Notes: a model not told the origin generated them from the letters alone. DNA of 64,000 nt from JAHDHW01 sp963793295 (GCA_963793295.1 CAWBZX010000024.1:62001-126000); one strand, 5' to 3'. Shown: positions 1-9,608, counted from the first letter of the stretch. Numbers and translations: made by a program.

Positions 1-1
1 A

Positions 2-571
2 AATGCCGAAGGGCTTTTGGTTCAGTTGCCTTATTCAAAAAGCCATTTTTGCGTTCCGTCGAATCTTTATATTATCGGAACGATGAATACTGCCGGACAA
101 AGTGTCGAAATGCTTGATTTGGCTTTGCGCAGAAGATTTGATTTCCTCGAAATGGAACCAGATCCCACGATAATTAAAAAGGTAAATAAAACGTATTTAA
201 TTGACGGGATAGATTTGACAAAAATGCTCACTTCGATTAACGAACGAATTGAAATATTGATTGGCAGGGATTATCGCATTGGCCATACCCACTTTTTAAA
301 TATTGCTACTCTTGCGGAGTTAAAAAATCTATTTGTATATAAAATATTACCTCTTTTACAAGACTATTTTGATGAAGATTTTTCAAAGATCGGTTTAATT
401 TTAGGGAAAGATTTTGTTCAAAAAAGCGAAGCTAAAAAAGCAACTGTTTTTGCTGACTTTGACCTTAGTCTTTTTGAAGAAGAAGTTTTTGAAACTTATC
501 GTTTACGGCCAGTAGAAAATCTTTCAAAGGAAGCTTTTATTCGAATTTATGATAAAGACTTTGGAAAATGA
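2..571 (+). CDS. McrB-like AAA+ NTPase, C-terminal part (5' truncated by window edge)
   Basis: The reading frame is open to the left edge, so only the last 189 residues or so are seen. The fragment holds the end of the McrB-type AAA+ module: an IIGTMNTA stretch (codons 74-94), the LALRRRFDF arginine-finger region, and the IGHTHF and ILPLLQDYF segments typical of the McrB helical lid. McrB is the GTP-driven translocase of the McrBC modification-dependent restriction enzyme and normally pairs with the nuclease McrC encoded just downstream. Here the next gene is rsgA on the opposite strand, 23 bases away, so no mcrC follows. The usual NTAD signature reads NTAG (bases 86-97), an odd change in a motif linked to guanine nucleotide use. 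It could instead be a stand-alone McrB-family ATPase of another defence or DNA-handling system. The family call is good; the exact role is open. Confidence 0.8.
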   Translation, partial: NAEGLLVQLPYSKSHFCVPSNLYIIGTMNTAGQSVEMLDLALRRRFDFLEMEPDPTIIKKVNKTYLIDGIDLTKMLTSINERIEILIGRDYRIGHTHFLNIATLAELKNLFVYKILPLLQDYFDEDFSKIGLILGKDFVQKSEAKKATVFADFDLSLFEEEVFETYRLRPVENLSKEAFIRIYDKDFGK

Positions 572-594
572 GTTAGAAATAATACAGGATGGAT

Positions 595-1653
595 TTAAAA
601 TTTATTCCGCTTTTTGTGTTGAATAATTTGTTTGTACATTTTGCCAAAAGCTTTGTCTTTCTTTCTTTTATCAGCGACTGAAGTTTGAAAGTGTTGCGCT
701 TCCCGTTGCATTTTAAGGAAATTTTCATAGGTAGCCTGATCAATCTCATTGCTTTCAACTGCTTCAATTATGGCACATCCTTCTTCATGGATATGCGTGC
801 AATTTTTGAATTTACATGCTGTGCTTAGTTCGGTAATTTCATCAAAAGTATCAGCTACATTTTCTGTAATACCAATTTCCCTCATTCCTGGCGTATCAAT
901 CAAAATCGCTCCATTATCCAGTAAAATTAATTCCCGATGGCTGGTGGTGTGCCTTCCTTTTTTTGTGCTCGAACTTATCTCGCTCGTTTTGAAGTGTTCC
1001 GCTCCCGACAAATTGTTGATCAGTGTTGATTTTCCAACGCCAGAAGAACCGATAATACAGTATGTCATTGATGGTTTCAATTGATCTTTTAATTGGTCGT
1101 AACCTAACTTTGAAATATTGCTAAAAGGAATTACCGGAACATTAGGATGTCTTGATTTAATGTCATCAATTTTGGATTGAAGTTCATCTTGAGTAATGAG
1201 GTCGATCTTACTCAGTAAAATAATGGGTTCTACCTTTGCAGATTGGCAAATTACGAGGTAGCGCTCTAGTCTGTTAATATTAAAATCATGATCGATACCT
1301 TGAATAATAAAGGCGAAGTCAATGTTTGTAGCAATAATTTGTATTTCACCAAATTTTCCAACTGCTTGTCTTTGTAAAATGGATTTTCGTGGCAATATAT
1401 GATGGATCAATGCCATAGAGTCGTCAAAAATGGATAATGCGACCCAATCTCCAACAGCTGGGAAATCAGCTCTTGCCTGAGCTGAAAAACGTAAATTTCC
1501 GGTAATTTCTGCATCAATTTCCTGTGTAGCTGTTTTGACGATGTATCTTTCTTTGTGTTCCACGGCTACACGTCCTATTTCAAAGGAAGTCAGATTGTGT
1601 TCCTTTCTGTAATTTTCAAGGCTTTCAGAATAACCTAAACTTTGGAGACTCAT
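595..1653 (-). CDS. rsgA: Ribosome small subunit-dependent GTPase A (RsgA/YjeQ)
   Basis: RsgA is a circularly permuted GTPase that helps late maturation of the 30S subunit and is stimulated by the ribosome. The 352-residue length is normal for the family. An N-terminal OB-fold (about residues 25-90) is followed by the permuted G domain: G4-like LSKIDL at 147-152, the Walker A GSSGVGKST at 202-210 and G3 DTPG at 253-256. A zinc knuckle follows, with Cys280, Cys285, His287 and Cys293. The KKGRHTT switch I segment is present. The start ATG lies 4 bases from the stop of the alpha-glucosidase gene, so it is probably the last gene of a leftward symporter/glucosidase/rsgA transcript. G4 has Ser in place of the usual Asn/Thr, which is tolerated in the family. 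Confidence 0.96.
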   Translation of the reverse strand: MSLQSLGYSESLENYRKEHNLTSFEIGRVAVEHKERYIVKTATQEIDAEITGNLRFSAQARADFPAVGDWVALSIFDDSMALIHHILPRKSILQRQAVGKFGEIQIIATNIDFAFIIQGIDHDFNINRLERYLVICQSAKVEPIILLSKIDLITQDELQSKIDDIKSRHPNVPVIPFSNISKLGYDQLKDQLKPSMTYCIIGSSGVGKSTLINNLSGAEHFKTSEISSSTKKGRHTTSHRELILLDNGAILIDTPGMREIGITENVADTFDEITELSTACKFKNCTHIHEEGCAIIEAVESNEIDQATYENFLKMQREAQHFQTSVADKRKKDKAFGKMYKQIIQHKKRNKF

Positions 1654-1657
1654 AAAA

Positions 1658-3310
1658 TCAACTTAAAACTTTAAATATTTTTGCTTCCCAAGGCCTCAAG
1701 CGCTGACTTGAATCTTTATAATCGTAATTGTTAACTAAAAGTTCCAGTGCTCCAAATTTCTCATCAAAATGTTGTGGTTGATCAGAAAAGTTTAATAAAA
1801 TCAAAAATTCCTCCTCATCATCCCAACGTCGATAAGCGTAAATATGTGGATGCTCATTTTGCAAAGACTCATAATCTCCATAAACTAAAGTCGGATGATC
1901 TTTTCTGAATTGAACCATGGAACGGTAATAATTTAAAATGGAATCTTTTCTATTCTCCTGCTCTTCCACATTGATGCTTTTGTAATTTGGATTTACTTTA
2001 AGCCATGGTTTCGTTTCAGTGAATCCGGCGTTATCAACGTTGGACCATTGCATAGGAGTCCGGGCATTGTCTCTTCCGATATAATGAACATTTTTGAGTG
2101 CTTCTTCATTAGAGATTCCTTTTTCTTTAGCCTCTTTAAAATAATTCAGGGTTTCAATATCATCGTAATCTTCAGGATTGGAAAAGGCAACATTCGTCAT
2201 CCCAATTTCATCACCCTGATAGGTGTAAGGTGTACCTCGCATGGTCAATAACAGCGTTGTTAAAAGTTTTGAAGAATATTCCCAGTATTCCTTATCATTG
2301 CCATACCTCGAAACCATTCTTGGGAAATCGTGATTGTCCAGAAATATACTTCCCCAGCCATTATCTTTCAGCTTCTCGTCCCACCGGGTGAAAACCTTTT
2401 TAAACTCAATAAAATCTATCGGATTGATATCAAAACGACCCCCTTCGCCCATTTCCATAAACATGTGGTCGAAATGAAAAACCATATTGAGTTCGTTTCT
2501 GTCTTCTCCTACATAATCCAGGCTATGCTCTAGGGTTATACCAGGTCCTTCTCCGACAGTCATGATATCATATTTACCCAACACCTCTTCATTCATTTCA
2601 CTTAAAAATTCATGAACCCTTGGCCCATTGGCATAAATATTTTCTACAATCTCTCCAAAAACAGTAGATTTTGCATCAGGGTAATTCGGTTTTTTAGATA
2701 TCAATGAAATGACGTCCATCCGGAACCCATCCACTCCTTTTTCAAACCAGAATTCGATGATATTGTAAATTTCTTTTCGCACCCTTGGGTTTTCCCAATT
2801 TAGATCGGGTTGTTTTTTTGAGAAAAGGTGAAGATAATATTCATCAGTTTCGGCATCATATTCCCAGGTGCTACCTCCAAAAAAAGAGGGCCAGTTTGTT
2901 GGCGGCTTTCCGTTTTTTCCGGACTTCCAGTTATAATAGTCCCGATAAGGATTATTTTTAGATTTTCGGGATTCCTGAAACCAAAAATGTTCATCCGATG
3001 AATGGTTAGCAACGAGGTCCATAATCAATTTCATGCCCCGCTCATGAATCCCTTCCAACAAAAGGTCAAAATCAGCCATAGTCCCAAATTCGTCCATAAT
3101 GCTCCGGTAATCGGATATGTCATATCCGTTGTCATCATTGGGCGATTTGTAAACCGGAGATAGCCAGATCACATCAATGCCTAGAGATTTTATATAATCT
3201 AGTTTTTCAATGATGCCAGGAATATCACCAATTCCGTCATTATTAGAATCGTTATAACTTCGTGGATAAATCTGATAAACTACACTTTCCTTCCACCATA
3301 CTTTTTGCAT
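1658..3310 (-). CDS. GH13 alpha-glucosidase (oligo-1,6-glucosidase type)
   Basis: This 550-residue protein matches the GH13 alpha-glucosidase/oligo-1,6-glucosidase group from the first residues (VVYQIYPRSY, then DSNNDGIGDIPGI). Conserved region I is DLVANHSS (98-105). The nucleophile is Asp199 in GFRMDV, the acid/base Glu254 in TVGEGPG, and the third carboxylate Asp328 in LDNHD. It should release glucose from the non-reducing end of short alpha-glucosides. There is no signal peptide, so it acts in the cytoplasm. The upstream gene, 72 bases away on the same strand, is a sodium/solute symporter, so uptake followed by intracellular hydrolysis of a disaccharide or glucoside is likely. The substrate linkage (1,4 or 1,6) cannot be told from sequence alone; the usual GEMPG around the acid/base is GEGPG here. 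Confidence 0.93.
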   Translation of the reverse strand: MQKVWWKESVVYQIYPRSYNDSNNDGIGDIPGIIEKLDYIKSLGIDVIWLSPVYKSPNDDNGYDISDYRSIMDEFGTMADFDLLLEGIHERGMKLIMDLVANHSSDEHFWFQESRKSKNNPYRDYYNWKSGKNGKPPTNWPSFFGGSTWEYDAETDEYYLHLFSKKQPDLNWENPRVRKEIYNIIEFWFEKGVDGFRMDVISLISKKPNYPDAKSTVFGEIVENIYANGPRVHEFLSEMNEEVLGKYDIMTVGEGPGITLEHSLDYVGEDRNELNMVFHFDHMFMEMGEGGRFDINPIDFIEFKKVFTRWDEKLKDNGWGSIFLDNHDFPRMVSRYGNDKEYWEYSSKLLTTLLLTMRGTPYTYQGDEIGMTNVAFSNPEDYDDIETLNYFKEAKEKGISNEEALKNVHYIGRDNARTPMQWSNVDNAGFTETKPWLKVNPNYKSINVEEQENRKDSILNYYRSMVQFRKDHPTLVYGDYESLQNEHPHIYAYRRWDDEEEFLILLNFSDQPQHFDEKFGALELLVNNYDYKDSSQRLRPWEAKIFKVLS

Positions 3311-3382
3311 AATCCGTTGTTGGTTTTTACCTATTTCAAAATTTTAAAAACGAAGCTTTTTTTGCTCACTGAATTAGCTGTT

Positions 3383-5074
3383 TTACCAGAACCAGATTAC
3401 GATAATAGCAGTAATAATTAACAGAATGACAGAAAGAATCCGGTAATTTTTATACCAAGGTAATAAGCCTAGTTCAGCAGTTTCATCTGTGTAAATTTTT
3501 GGTGACCAAATCATACCTTCCACCTTTTCGGCAGGTGGTGCTGGATACAAGTTACTGATACCTATATTCAGGAGCATGCAAATAACAGTGAAAATAGGTA
3601 CCTGAATTAAAAAGTGAATATTAGTTAAACCTGGAGCAGTTCCAGTCATTTTTAAAATGATAAATCCAATAATCGTTGCATAACCGAATACCAGGCTATA
3701 AAAACCACCATTAGCATTTGCCCTCTTATAGAAAAGTCCGACAATAAAAGCAGCAACAATGGGTGGAGAAATATAAGCTAAAACCAATTGGAGATACTCC
3801 CAAAGCGAGGCAAAACTTTCGATCATCGGAGCCCAGGCTGCAGCGAGGATTACCAAAACCACGGTAGCAATTTGCCCAGATCTTACCAATGCTTTGCTTG
3901 ACATTCCTGGCCTCAATTTCTGAGTAAAATCCATGGTGATCAGCGTTGATGCAGAGTTTAAAGTTGCCGAAATACTTGAAGACATTGCTGCCAGCAAGCC
4001 AGCGATTACAAGTCCTAAGATACCAGTTGGCAGTAATGAGTAGATCAACATCGGATAGGTCATATTCGGGCAATCAGAAAGATTGGTACAAAGCACCGTT
4101 TCGCCTTCTTTTTCAAAAGTATAATTTAAAAAAGAAATGTCTAAATCAGAAAATAAAACAATAGCCACTACACCAGGTATAACCATAAAAAATAAAACTG
4201 GGAGTTTTAACAGGCCTGCAAATAAAGCTCCCCATCGTCCATGGTCAAGGTTTTTTGCAGAAAGAACGCGCTGCACCATAAACTGGTTGTTAGTCCAAAA
4301 ATAAAATCCAAGAAGCGGAACCCCAAGAATCAAGCCCGTCCAGGGCATTCGTTCATCGGAGGCGGGCCTGACCAAACTCATGATTTCGCCAGGTGTTTTT
4401 GTCAGTTCTCCCGCTTCTCTCATTTCGTTAAGTCCGGCGATCATACCTTCCCAGCCACCAACTTTGTCAAAGGCAAAATAGGTGACAAGGATAGAACCAA
4501 ATACCAATAATACGGCTTGTATGACTTCCGTATGGACAACCGAGGAAAGCCCACCGGGAATGGTATAAGCTGCTGCAGCAAATGCCAAAATGGAAATGAT
4601 GATCCATGAATCTACTTCCGGGAAAATTATTTTAAGAATCAGATTTCCCGCATACAATCCAGAAGCGGTATCAATGACTACATTTCCAAAAATGGTGATT
4701 CCTGAAAACAAAAATCTCGTTCGGCCATCGTACCTCCTTTCGAGGAATTCGGGCATAGTATATACTTGGGATTTTAAATAAAATGGGAGAAAGAAAATAG
4801 CAAATATTACAAGCACAACCGCTGCCATCCATTCATAATTGTACACGGCTACATTGGTCTGAAAAGCATCTGAGGTTAAACCTATGAGAGTATTACTACC
4901 AATGTTTGCTGCAAAAAGTGAAATTCCAACAATGGGCCAGGTCATGTTACGTCCCGCGAGAAAATAATCTTCCGAACTCTGTTGTTTCCCCTTTTTTATA
5001 CCGTACCAAACAATACCGACCAGATATACAATGATAATTACAAAGTCAATTGTGTGTAAGCCTATGCCGTCCAT
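3383..5074 (-). CDS. Sodium/solute symporter (SSS family, SGLT-like)
   Basis: A 563-residue inner-membrane protein with about 14 hydrophobic segments in the order typical of the SSS family. The N-terminal TIDFVIII and YFLAGRNMTWPIVGISLFAA region, the GLTSDAF stretch and the PGGLSSVVHTEVIQ segment resemble bacterial sodium/sugar symporters of the vSGLT group. It is expected to couple sodium entry to uptake of a sugar or glucoside. It heads a leftward cluster with the GH13 alpha-glucosidase, which suggests an alpha-glucoside or its breakdown product as substrate; that is inference from context. The ATG start lies in GGACGGCAT on the plus strand and gives a normal first membrane helix. Substrates such as myo-inositol or other sugars are possible. 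Confidence 0.9.
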   Translation of the reverse strand: MDGIGLHTIDFVIIIVYLVGIVWYGIKKGKQQSSEDYFLAGRNMTWPIVGISLFAANIGSNTLIGLTSDAFQTNVAVYNYEWMAAVVLVIFAIFFLPFYLKSQVYTMPEFLERRYDGRTRFLFSGITIFGNVVIDTASGLYAGNLILKIIFPEVDSWIIISILAFAAAAYTIPGGLSSVVHTEVIQAVLLVFGSILVTYFAFDKVGGWEGMIAGLNEMREAGELTKTPGEIMSLVRPASDERMPWTGLILGVPLLGFYFWTNNQFMVQRVLSAKNLDHGRWGALFAGLLKLPVLFFMVIPGVVAIVLFSDLDISFLNYTFEKEGETVLCTNLSDCPNMTYPMLIYSLLPTGILGLVIAGLLAAMSSSISATLNSASTLITMDFTQKLRPGMSSKALVRSGQIATVVLVILAAAWAPMIESFASLWEYLQLVLAYISPPIVAAFIVGLFYKRANANGGFYSLVFGYATIIGFIILKMTGTAPGLTNIHFLIQVPIFTVICMLLNIGISNLYPAPPAEKVEGMIWSPKIYTDETAELGLLPWYKNYRILSVILLIITAIIVIWFW

Positions 5075-5202
5075 AATTAGTTTTGTGCTTTTCGTTTTGA
5101 TTTAAAAATGTGATTAAATATAAAACAAATTGGATATTTCTTTGGCAAATTATCCGATTATCCAAAGTTTGTTTTCCTTTATAAAGAAATAAGTTCATTA
5201 AA

Positions 5203-5240
5203 AAAAGGGCCGCAACATTCGAAAACGTTTCGGCCCTTTT
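5203..5240. terminator. Intrinsic terminator after the OmpA-family gene
   Basis: AAAAGGGCCG at 5203-5212 pairs with CGGCCCTTTT at 5231-5240, with further AAC/GTT pairing inside the loop. On the minus strand the stem is followed by a run of T residues. It sits 18 bases beyond the stop of the leftward gene ending at 5258 and separates it from the symporter cluster. Confidence 0.85.
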
Positions 5241-5257
5241 ATAAATGAACTAAGAGA

Positions 5258-7111
5258 TTATTCTTTTTTAACAAATATTTCGTTTGCCGGGTTAATTTTT
5301 GTGATAACGATTTCTGTACGACGATTTTGACTGTGGAGGTCTTCCGTACAATCCATTCCATCAATGCAGCCATTGAGCAATTCTGTTTCCCCCAAACCAA
5401 TGGCGGTTACACGTTCAGCTTCGACACCTTTAGAAATGAGATAATTTCTGGCAGCTTTCGCTCTTTGATCGGAAAGAAATTTGTTATAAGCGGCATTTCC
5501 TCTGGAGTCGGTATGTGATACCAGGTTTATTTCCATCTCCGGAAAGTTTTTTAGCATTTGTAAAGTTTGATCTAATACTGACGAGGATCCCCCCTTTAGC
5601 TCTGATTTGCCAAATTCGTAGTATATATTATTCAGAATAATTTTTTGACCTCTTTCAAAAACCTCTGTTGGTAATTCGTTGTTAACCGCCACGGCATTTG
5701 GATTTGTTTCGTTCTCCAAAACATTTTCATCCATCTCTTCGGTGGCAGCTAAATCAATGATGGTTTTATATTCTGGTTCTGGCTCCATCGTATTTGGATG
5801 AGCGAGCGCGATGTCAATGTCTTTTATCCCTGATAGTAAATTATAAGTGGTCATTTTTTGAAAAGTTTTATAATCTTCTTTTTCGACAACCAGCATATAA
5901 TTTCTATCGTGTTTTAAGTCATGAAAAAAGTTGCCTTTTTCATCCGTTTGATAGATATAATGTTTTCCCAATAATTCAGCTATTGTATGGTTTACCAAAC
6001 CAACAAAGGCTGTTGGAGATTCTGGGTAAGAGAGATTGAATTTTATATCATTAAATTCAATTAAAGAAACCTCAGCATTTGTTAAAATATCACCTGTTTT
6101 TTCATCAAAAATAGTGAACCTTACAGGCATCGGATCAAGCGCTTGTTCCAGGTTTTGGTCCAATCTCCAGGAATAAATATCATCCTTGCCGATTCCTCCT
6201 TCGCGATTTGAAGAGAATAAACCGCTTAATCCGTCTTTTTCAATATAAAAGCCAAAATCATCGGCTGATGAATTAAATGGTTTGCCCAGGCTTAAGGCCT
6301 CTTTCCATTCCCCGTCTTTATCCATTCGGCTAAAATAAAGGTCCAAATCAGAATTGCCACCTTTGCCATTTGAAGCATAATAAAGGGTGCCATCATGATT
6401 GACAAAAGGAAAAAAATCATTTTTTTCCGTATTGATTTTTGGGCCTAAATTGATGGGCGTTCCCCATTCTCCATCAATAAAGTCAGTCTTATAAAGATCC
6501 ATTCCACCATAGCCTCCGGGCCGATTTGAGGCGAAATAAAGTGTTTTTGTAAGTGATGAAAGGGCAGGATGGCATGTAGAGTAGCCCTCATAATTAATTG
6601 GTAACGCTGCTCCTTTTGACCATTTTCCATCGCAGAAACACGAAGCATATAATTTTAATTTAACTGAGTTGTAATCATTTCCATCATTTCCATCATTGAT
6701 ACTATAAATCAACAGGTTTCCTTCTTCATTAACTGCAATTGCACCTCCATTCATTTTTCCTTTTATTTTTCCTTGAAGTGGAACAGCGGTTCTATAAGTT
6801 CCCTCTTTTATTTTTTCTGCAAAAAATATATTAGTGGACTTCCTGTTAAAAATATTTCTCCAAAAACTCTTTTTTTGAGATTTCCGATTAGAGGTAAATA
6901 AGATACCCTCATTATACAAGACAGGACTGTAGTCTAATTGTGCAGAATTGAGTTCCTCCAAGTTGTTGACCTTTATACTTTGTTCGATAACAACTCCTTC
7001 ATCGGGTAATTTTTCTACCGCATCTACCAATAGATTTGAAGTGTTTTGGCTGCTTGAAAAGATTGGAATCAGAAAACATAAAAAGAAGAGAATACCATTG
7101 TTTTTTTTCAT
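5258..7111 (-). CDS. PD40/WD40-like and OmpA domain envelope protein
   Basis: A 617-residue exported protein with a signal peptide ending near residue 22 (SSSQ). Residues 60-320 hold PD40-type beta-propeller repeats, seen as recurring LYFASNRPGGYGGMDLY, LYYASNGKGGNSDLDLY and GLFSSNREGGIGKDDIY units. A short carboxypeptidase-regulatory-like stretch follows (about 335-430). The C-terminal OmpA domain (about 487-605) has the HTDSRG motif (533-538) and the NRRTEI end that bind peptidoglycan. The arrangement is like PorE of the T9SS but lacks the N-terminal TPR region of PorE, so I call it a PD40-OmpA protein, not PorE. It probably anchors the outer membrane or a surface machine to the cell wall. 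It is monocistronic, with its own terminator. Confidence 0.88.
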   Translation of the reverse strand: MKKNNGILFFLCFLIPIFSSSQNTSNLLVDAVEKLPDEGVVIEQSIKVNNLEELNSAQLDYSPVLYNEGILFTSNRKSQKKSFWRNIFNRKSTNIFFAEKIKEGTYRTAVPLQGKIKGKMNGGAIAVNEEGNLLIYSINDGNDGNDYNSVKLKLYASCFCDGKWSKGAALPINYEGYSTCHPALSSLTKTLYFASNRPGGYGGMDLYKTDFIDGEWGTPINLGPKINTEKNDFFPFVNHDGTLYYASNGKGGNSDLDLYFSRMDKDGEWKEALSLGKPFNSSADDFGFYIEKDGLSGLFSSNREGGIGKDDIYSWRLDQNLEQALDPMPVRFTIFDEKTGDILTNAEVSLIEFNDIKFNLSYPESPTAFVGLVNHTIAELLGKHYIYQTDEKGNFFHDLKHDRNYMLVVEKEDYKTFQKMTTYNLLSGIKDIDIALAHPNTMEPEPEYKTIIDLAATEEMDENVLENETNPNAVAVNNELPTEVFERGQKIILNNIYYEFGKSELKGGSSSVLDQTLQMLKNFPEMEINLVSHTDSRGNAAYNKFLSDQRAKAARNYLISKGVEAERVTAIGLGETELLNGCIDGMDCTEDLHSQNRRTEIVITKINPANEIFVKKE

Positions 7112-7318
7112 GATACGTTTTTTTGAAATAGAATAGCTTTAAATGTAGCTTGAATCAATTTTGTTATTTTGCATTTGAAATTTTAGTCCGAGACTGAAAT
7201 AACAAATAAATTTAATATCAAAAAATATTCCAATTGTGAATTTATCTTATTTGTTATTATCTAATAATGAGTAGTTTCAGTTTGAGCCTTTATCTTTTTC
7301 AAAATAAATAAGTCTAGA

Positions 7319-8365
7319 ATGAGGAATAAAATAGTGTTGGTTTTCTGGGGCTTAATATTTTCTTGTACATCAAAACAAGAATCATTACAGAAACCTCCTG
7401 AAATTAAAATGCAACAAAGTGGATCAACTGCCTCTTTTCGAGGTATTGCTGTTAAAAATGAAAATGAAGCATGGGTATGTGGAACAAATGGAACCGTTTC
7501 GAAAACTACTGATGGAGGCAAGCAATGGTTGAAAATCAATATTCCGGGAGTAGATTCATTGGATTTTCGGGATTTAGAATTACTAAACGATCACAGTATT
7601 TTGCTCATGAGTGCAGGTCCTGGGCAAAGTTCTCAAATCTTTAAGTCCCTTAACAATGGTCTTAGCTGGAAGGCCGTTTACATCAATCATGAATCTGATG
7701 CTTTTTTTGATGGTTTTGCCTTTTGGAATGAAAACACAGGTATTTTAATCAGTGATGCAATAGATGAAAAACTTTATTTGTTAAAAACGGAGGATGCTGG
7801 GGAGCATTGGATGAGGGTTGGTGCAGAGACGCTTCCAGATCTTGAAAAAGGGGAATATGGCTTTGCTGCTAGCGGGACCGGAATTGTAACTTTTGGCGAT
7901 CAAAAGGTTTGGATTGCCACTGGTGGAGCAAAAGCACGCGTATTTTATTCACCAGATCAAGGGTTGAATTGGCGTGTTTTTGACACACCAATGGTAAACG
8001 GAAAACCTTCAAGAGGAAGCTTTTCAATTACCTTTAAAGATGAAAAAAATGCCGTGGCTGTTGGCGGTGATTATGAAATTGATACTGCCGCAGTTAACAA
8101 TGTAATCCTGACGAATGATGGTGGTAAGACCTGGACTGGAATTGAAAATCCTCAAAATGTTCCTTTTAAATCCTGCGTAACTTACCTTGGCAACAATGCT
8201 TACCTTGCAGTTGGAACGAGTGGCATCTCCTGGTCATCAGACGACGGGAAAAACTGGACAACAATTGATACGTTGTCTTTTCATACGATAGGATTTGACG
8301 AAAAAAGTGGCGTGGGTTGGTTGGCTGGCGGAAATGGAGCTGTTGCCAAATTTATTGTTAAATAG
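7319..8365 (+). CDS. Ycf48-like beta-propeller lipoprotein
   Basis: A 348-residue lipoprotein: the lipobox LIFSC puts the lipidated cysteine at residue 16. The rest is a Ycf48/BNR-type beta-propeller, with repeated Asp-box motifs such as TTDGGKQWLK, SLNNGLSWKA, TEDAGEHWMR, SPDQGLNWRV, TNDGGKTWTG and SSDDGKNWTT. Ycf48 proteins assist photosystem II assembly in cyanobacteria, but Bacteroidota relatives lie outside photosynthesis and have no settled role; they are often labelled oxidoreductases without evidence. It is expected on the periplasmic face or cell surface. It stands alone, 106 bases before the C1B peptidase gene on the same strand, and could share a transcript with it. Confidence 0.85.
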   Translation: MRNKIVLVFWGLIFSCTSKQESLQKPPEIKMQQSGSTASFRGIAVKNENEAWVCGTNGTVSKTTDGGKQWLKINIPGVDSLDFRDLELLNDHSILLMSAGPGQSSQIFKSLNNGLSWKAVYINHESDAFFDGFAFWNENTGILISDAIDEKLYLLKTEDAGEHWMRVGAETLPDLEKGEYGFAASGTGIVTFGDQKVWIATGGAKARVFYSPDQGLNWRVFDTPMVNGKPSRGSFSITFKDEKNAVAVGGDYEIDTAAVNNVILTNDGGKTWTGIENPQNVPFKSCVTYLGNNAYLAVGTSGISWSSDDGKNWTTIDTLSFHTIGFDEKSGVGWLAGGNGAVAKFIVK

Positions 8366-8471
8366 ACTTGAGGAAATATTAATTTTAAAAAGCTGGAGTT
8401 AATTGCTATGTGATTTGATATATTTACAATATTTTTATATTCTTCAAAAATAAACCAATAAATAAATTGAA

Positions 8472-9608
8472 ATGAACAAGATATTTAAAAAATTGAGTTT
8501 TGTTTTTATAGCTATTATAATTTTTAATTACCCGGGATTTACACAGGTAGATGTTGAACAAAAAACAGGTTATGAATTTGAAACGATCAATACCATAGCA
8601 TGTACCCCGGTAAAAAGCCAGGGGAAGACGGGAACATGCTGGAGCTTTGCAACAGCTTCTTTTTTGGAATCGGAAGCAATTCGTAAAGGCAAAGGCAATC
8701 ATGATTTTTCCGAGATGTTTGTTGTTCGAAATGTTTATCGCGACAAAGCAAAAAACTATGTACTTCGTCAGGGTAAAGCTAATTTTAGCCAAGGAAGCTT
8801 AGCACACGATCTAATCAATGTTGCCAAGAATTATGGTGTCGTTCCGGAATCTGTCTACTCCGGAAAACTGGATGGTGCTGAAGTTCACAATCATAGCGAA
8901 ATGGAAGCTGCTTTAAAAGGAATGCTTGATGGAATTCTCGGTCGTAAAACATTGAGCCCAAAATGGTCAAAAGCTTTTGATTGTGTGGTTGACGTATATT
9001 TAGGAGAGATACCTGAGGAGTTCGTTTACGAAGGAAAAACTTACACGCCTCAAAGTTATGCAGAAAGCATGGACATCAATCCTGACGATTATATAAATAT
9101 TACTTCTTATTCGCATCATCCTTTTTACCATCCATTTGTTTTGGAAATCCCGGATAATTACTCCAATGGATCTTTTTATAACGTACCGATGGAGGAACTG
9201 GAAAAAATCGTTGACTATGCCTTGGAAAAAGGGTATTCCATTGCCTGGGACGGAGACGTGAGTGAAAAAGGTTTTTCTGCGAAAAATGGAATTGCTGTTC
9301 TTCCTGTAGATGAAAAACGAGAAGATCTATTTGAGCGCCCGGGTGAAGAAGTTAAAGTTACTCAGGAACTTCGTCAAAGTACTTTTGAAAGTTATGCAAC
9401 GACAGATGATCATTTGATGCATTTGACGGGCATAGCAAAAGATGAAAATGGAAATAAGTATTACCTGATTAAGAACTCTTGGGGTGAAGTAGGTGAATTC
9501 GAGGGATTCTTGTACATGTCAGAAGCTTATTTCCAATTAAAAACGGTATCCGTTTTAGTTCATAAAGATGCACTTCCAAAAGATATTGCTAAAAAATTGA
9601 CATTATAA
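8472..9608 (+). CDS. Secreted C1B cysteine peptidase (aminopeptidase C / bleomycin hydrolase-like)
   Basis: A 378-residue papain-fold peptidase of the C1B group. The catalytic residues are visible: the oxyanion Gln50 and nucleophile Cys56 in VKSQGKTGTCWSFA, His314 in DDHLMHLTG, and Asn335 in LIKNSWG. Unlike cytoplasmic PepC (about 440 residues), it begins with a signal peptide (first 25 residues, ending GFTQ), so it should act in the periplasm or outside the cell. The self-compartmentalising bleomycin hydrolase fold is suggested by the spacing between Cys and His, but whether it forms the hexamer is unknown. Likely role: breakdown of peptides. The gene ends just before a large perfect palindrome that acts as a terminator. 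Confidence 0.9.
   Translation: MNKIFKKLSFVFIAIIIFNYPGFTQVDVEQKTGYEFETINTIACTPVKSQGKTGTCWSFATASFLESEAIRKGKGNHDFSEMFVVRNVYRDKAKNYVLRQGKANFSQGSLAHDLINVAKNYGVVPESVYSGKLDGAEVHNHSEMEAALKGMLDGILGRKTLSPKWSKAFDCVVDVYLGEIPEEFVYEGKTYTPQSYAESMDINPDDYINITSYSHHPFYHPFVLEIPDNYSNGSFYNVPMEELEKIVDYALEKGYSIAWDGDVSEKGFSAKNGIAVLPVDEKREDLFERPGEEVKVTQELRQSTFESYATTDDHLMHLTGIAKDENGNKYYLIKNSWGEVGEFEGFLYMSEAYFQLKTVSVLVHKDALPKDIAKKLTL

Noticed and set aside
749..1084. Open frame on the plus strand inside rsgA
   Set aside because: It lies wholly within rsgA on the opposite strand and has no recognised motif.
3946..4164. Plus-strand open frame in the symporter gene
   Set aside because: Antisense shadow of a well-supported membrane protein gene.
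5258..7111. PorE, the T9SS peptidoglycan anchor
   Set aside because: The PD40 and OmpA parts fit, but the N-terminal TPR region of PorE is missing.
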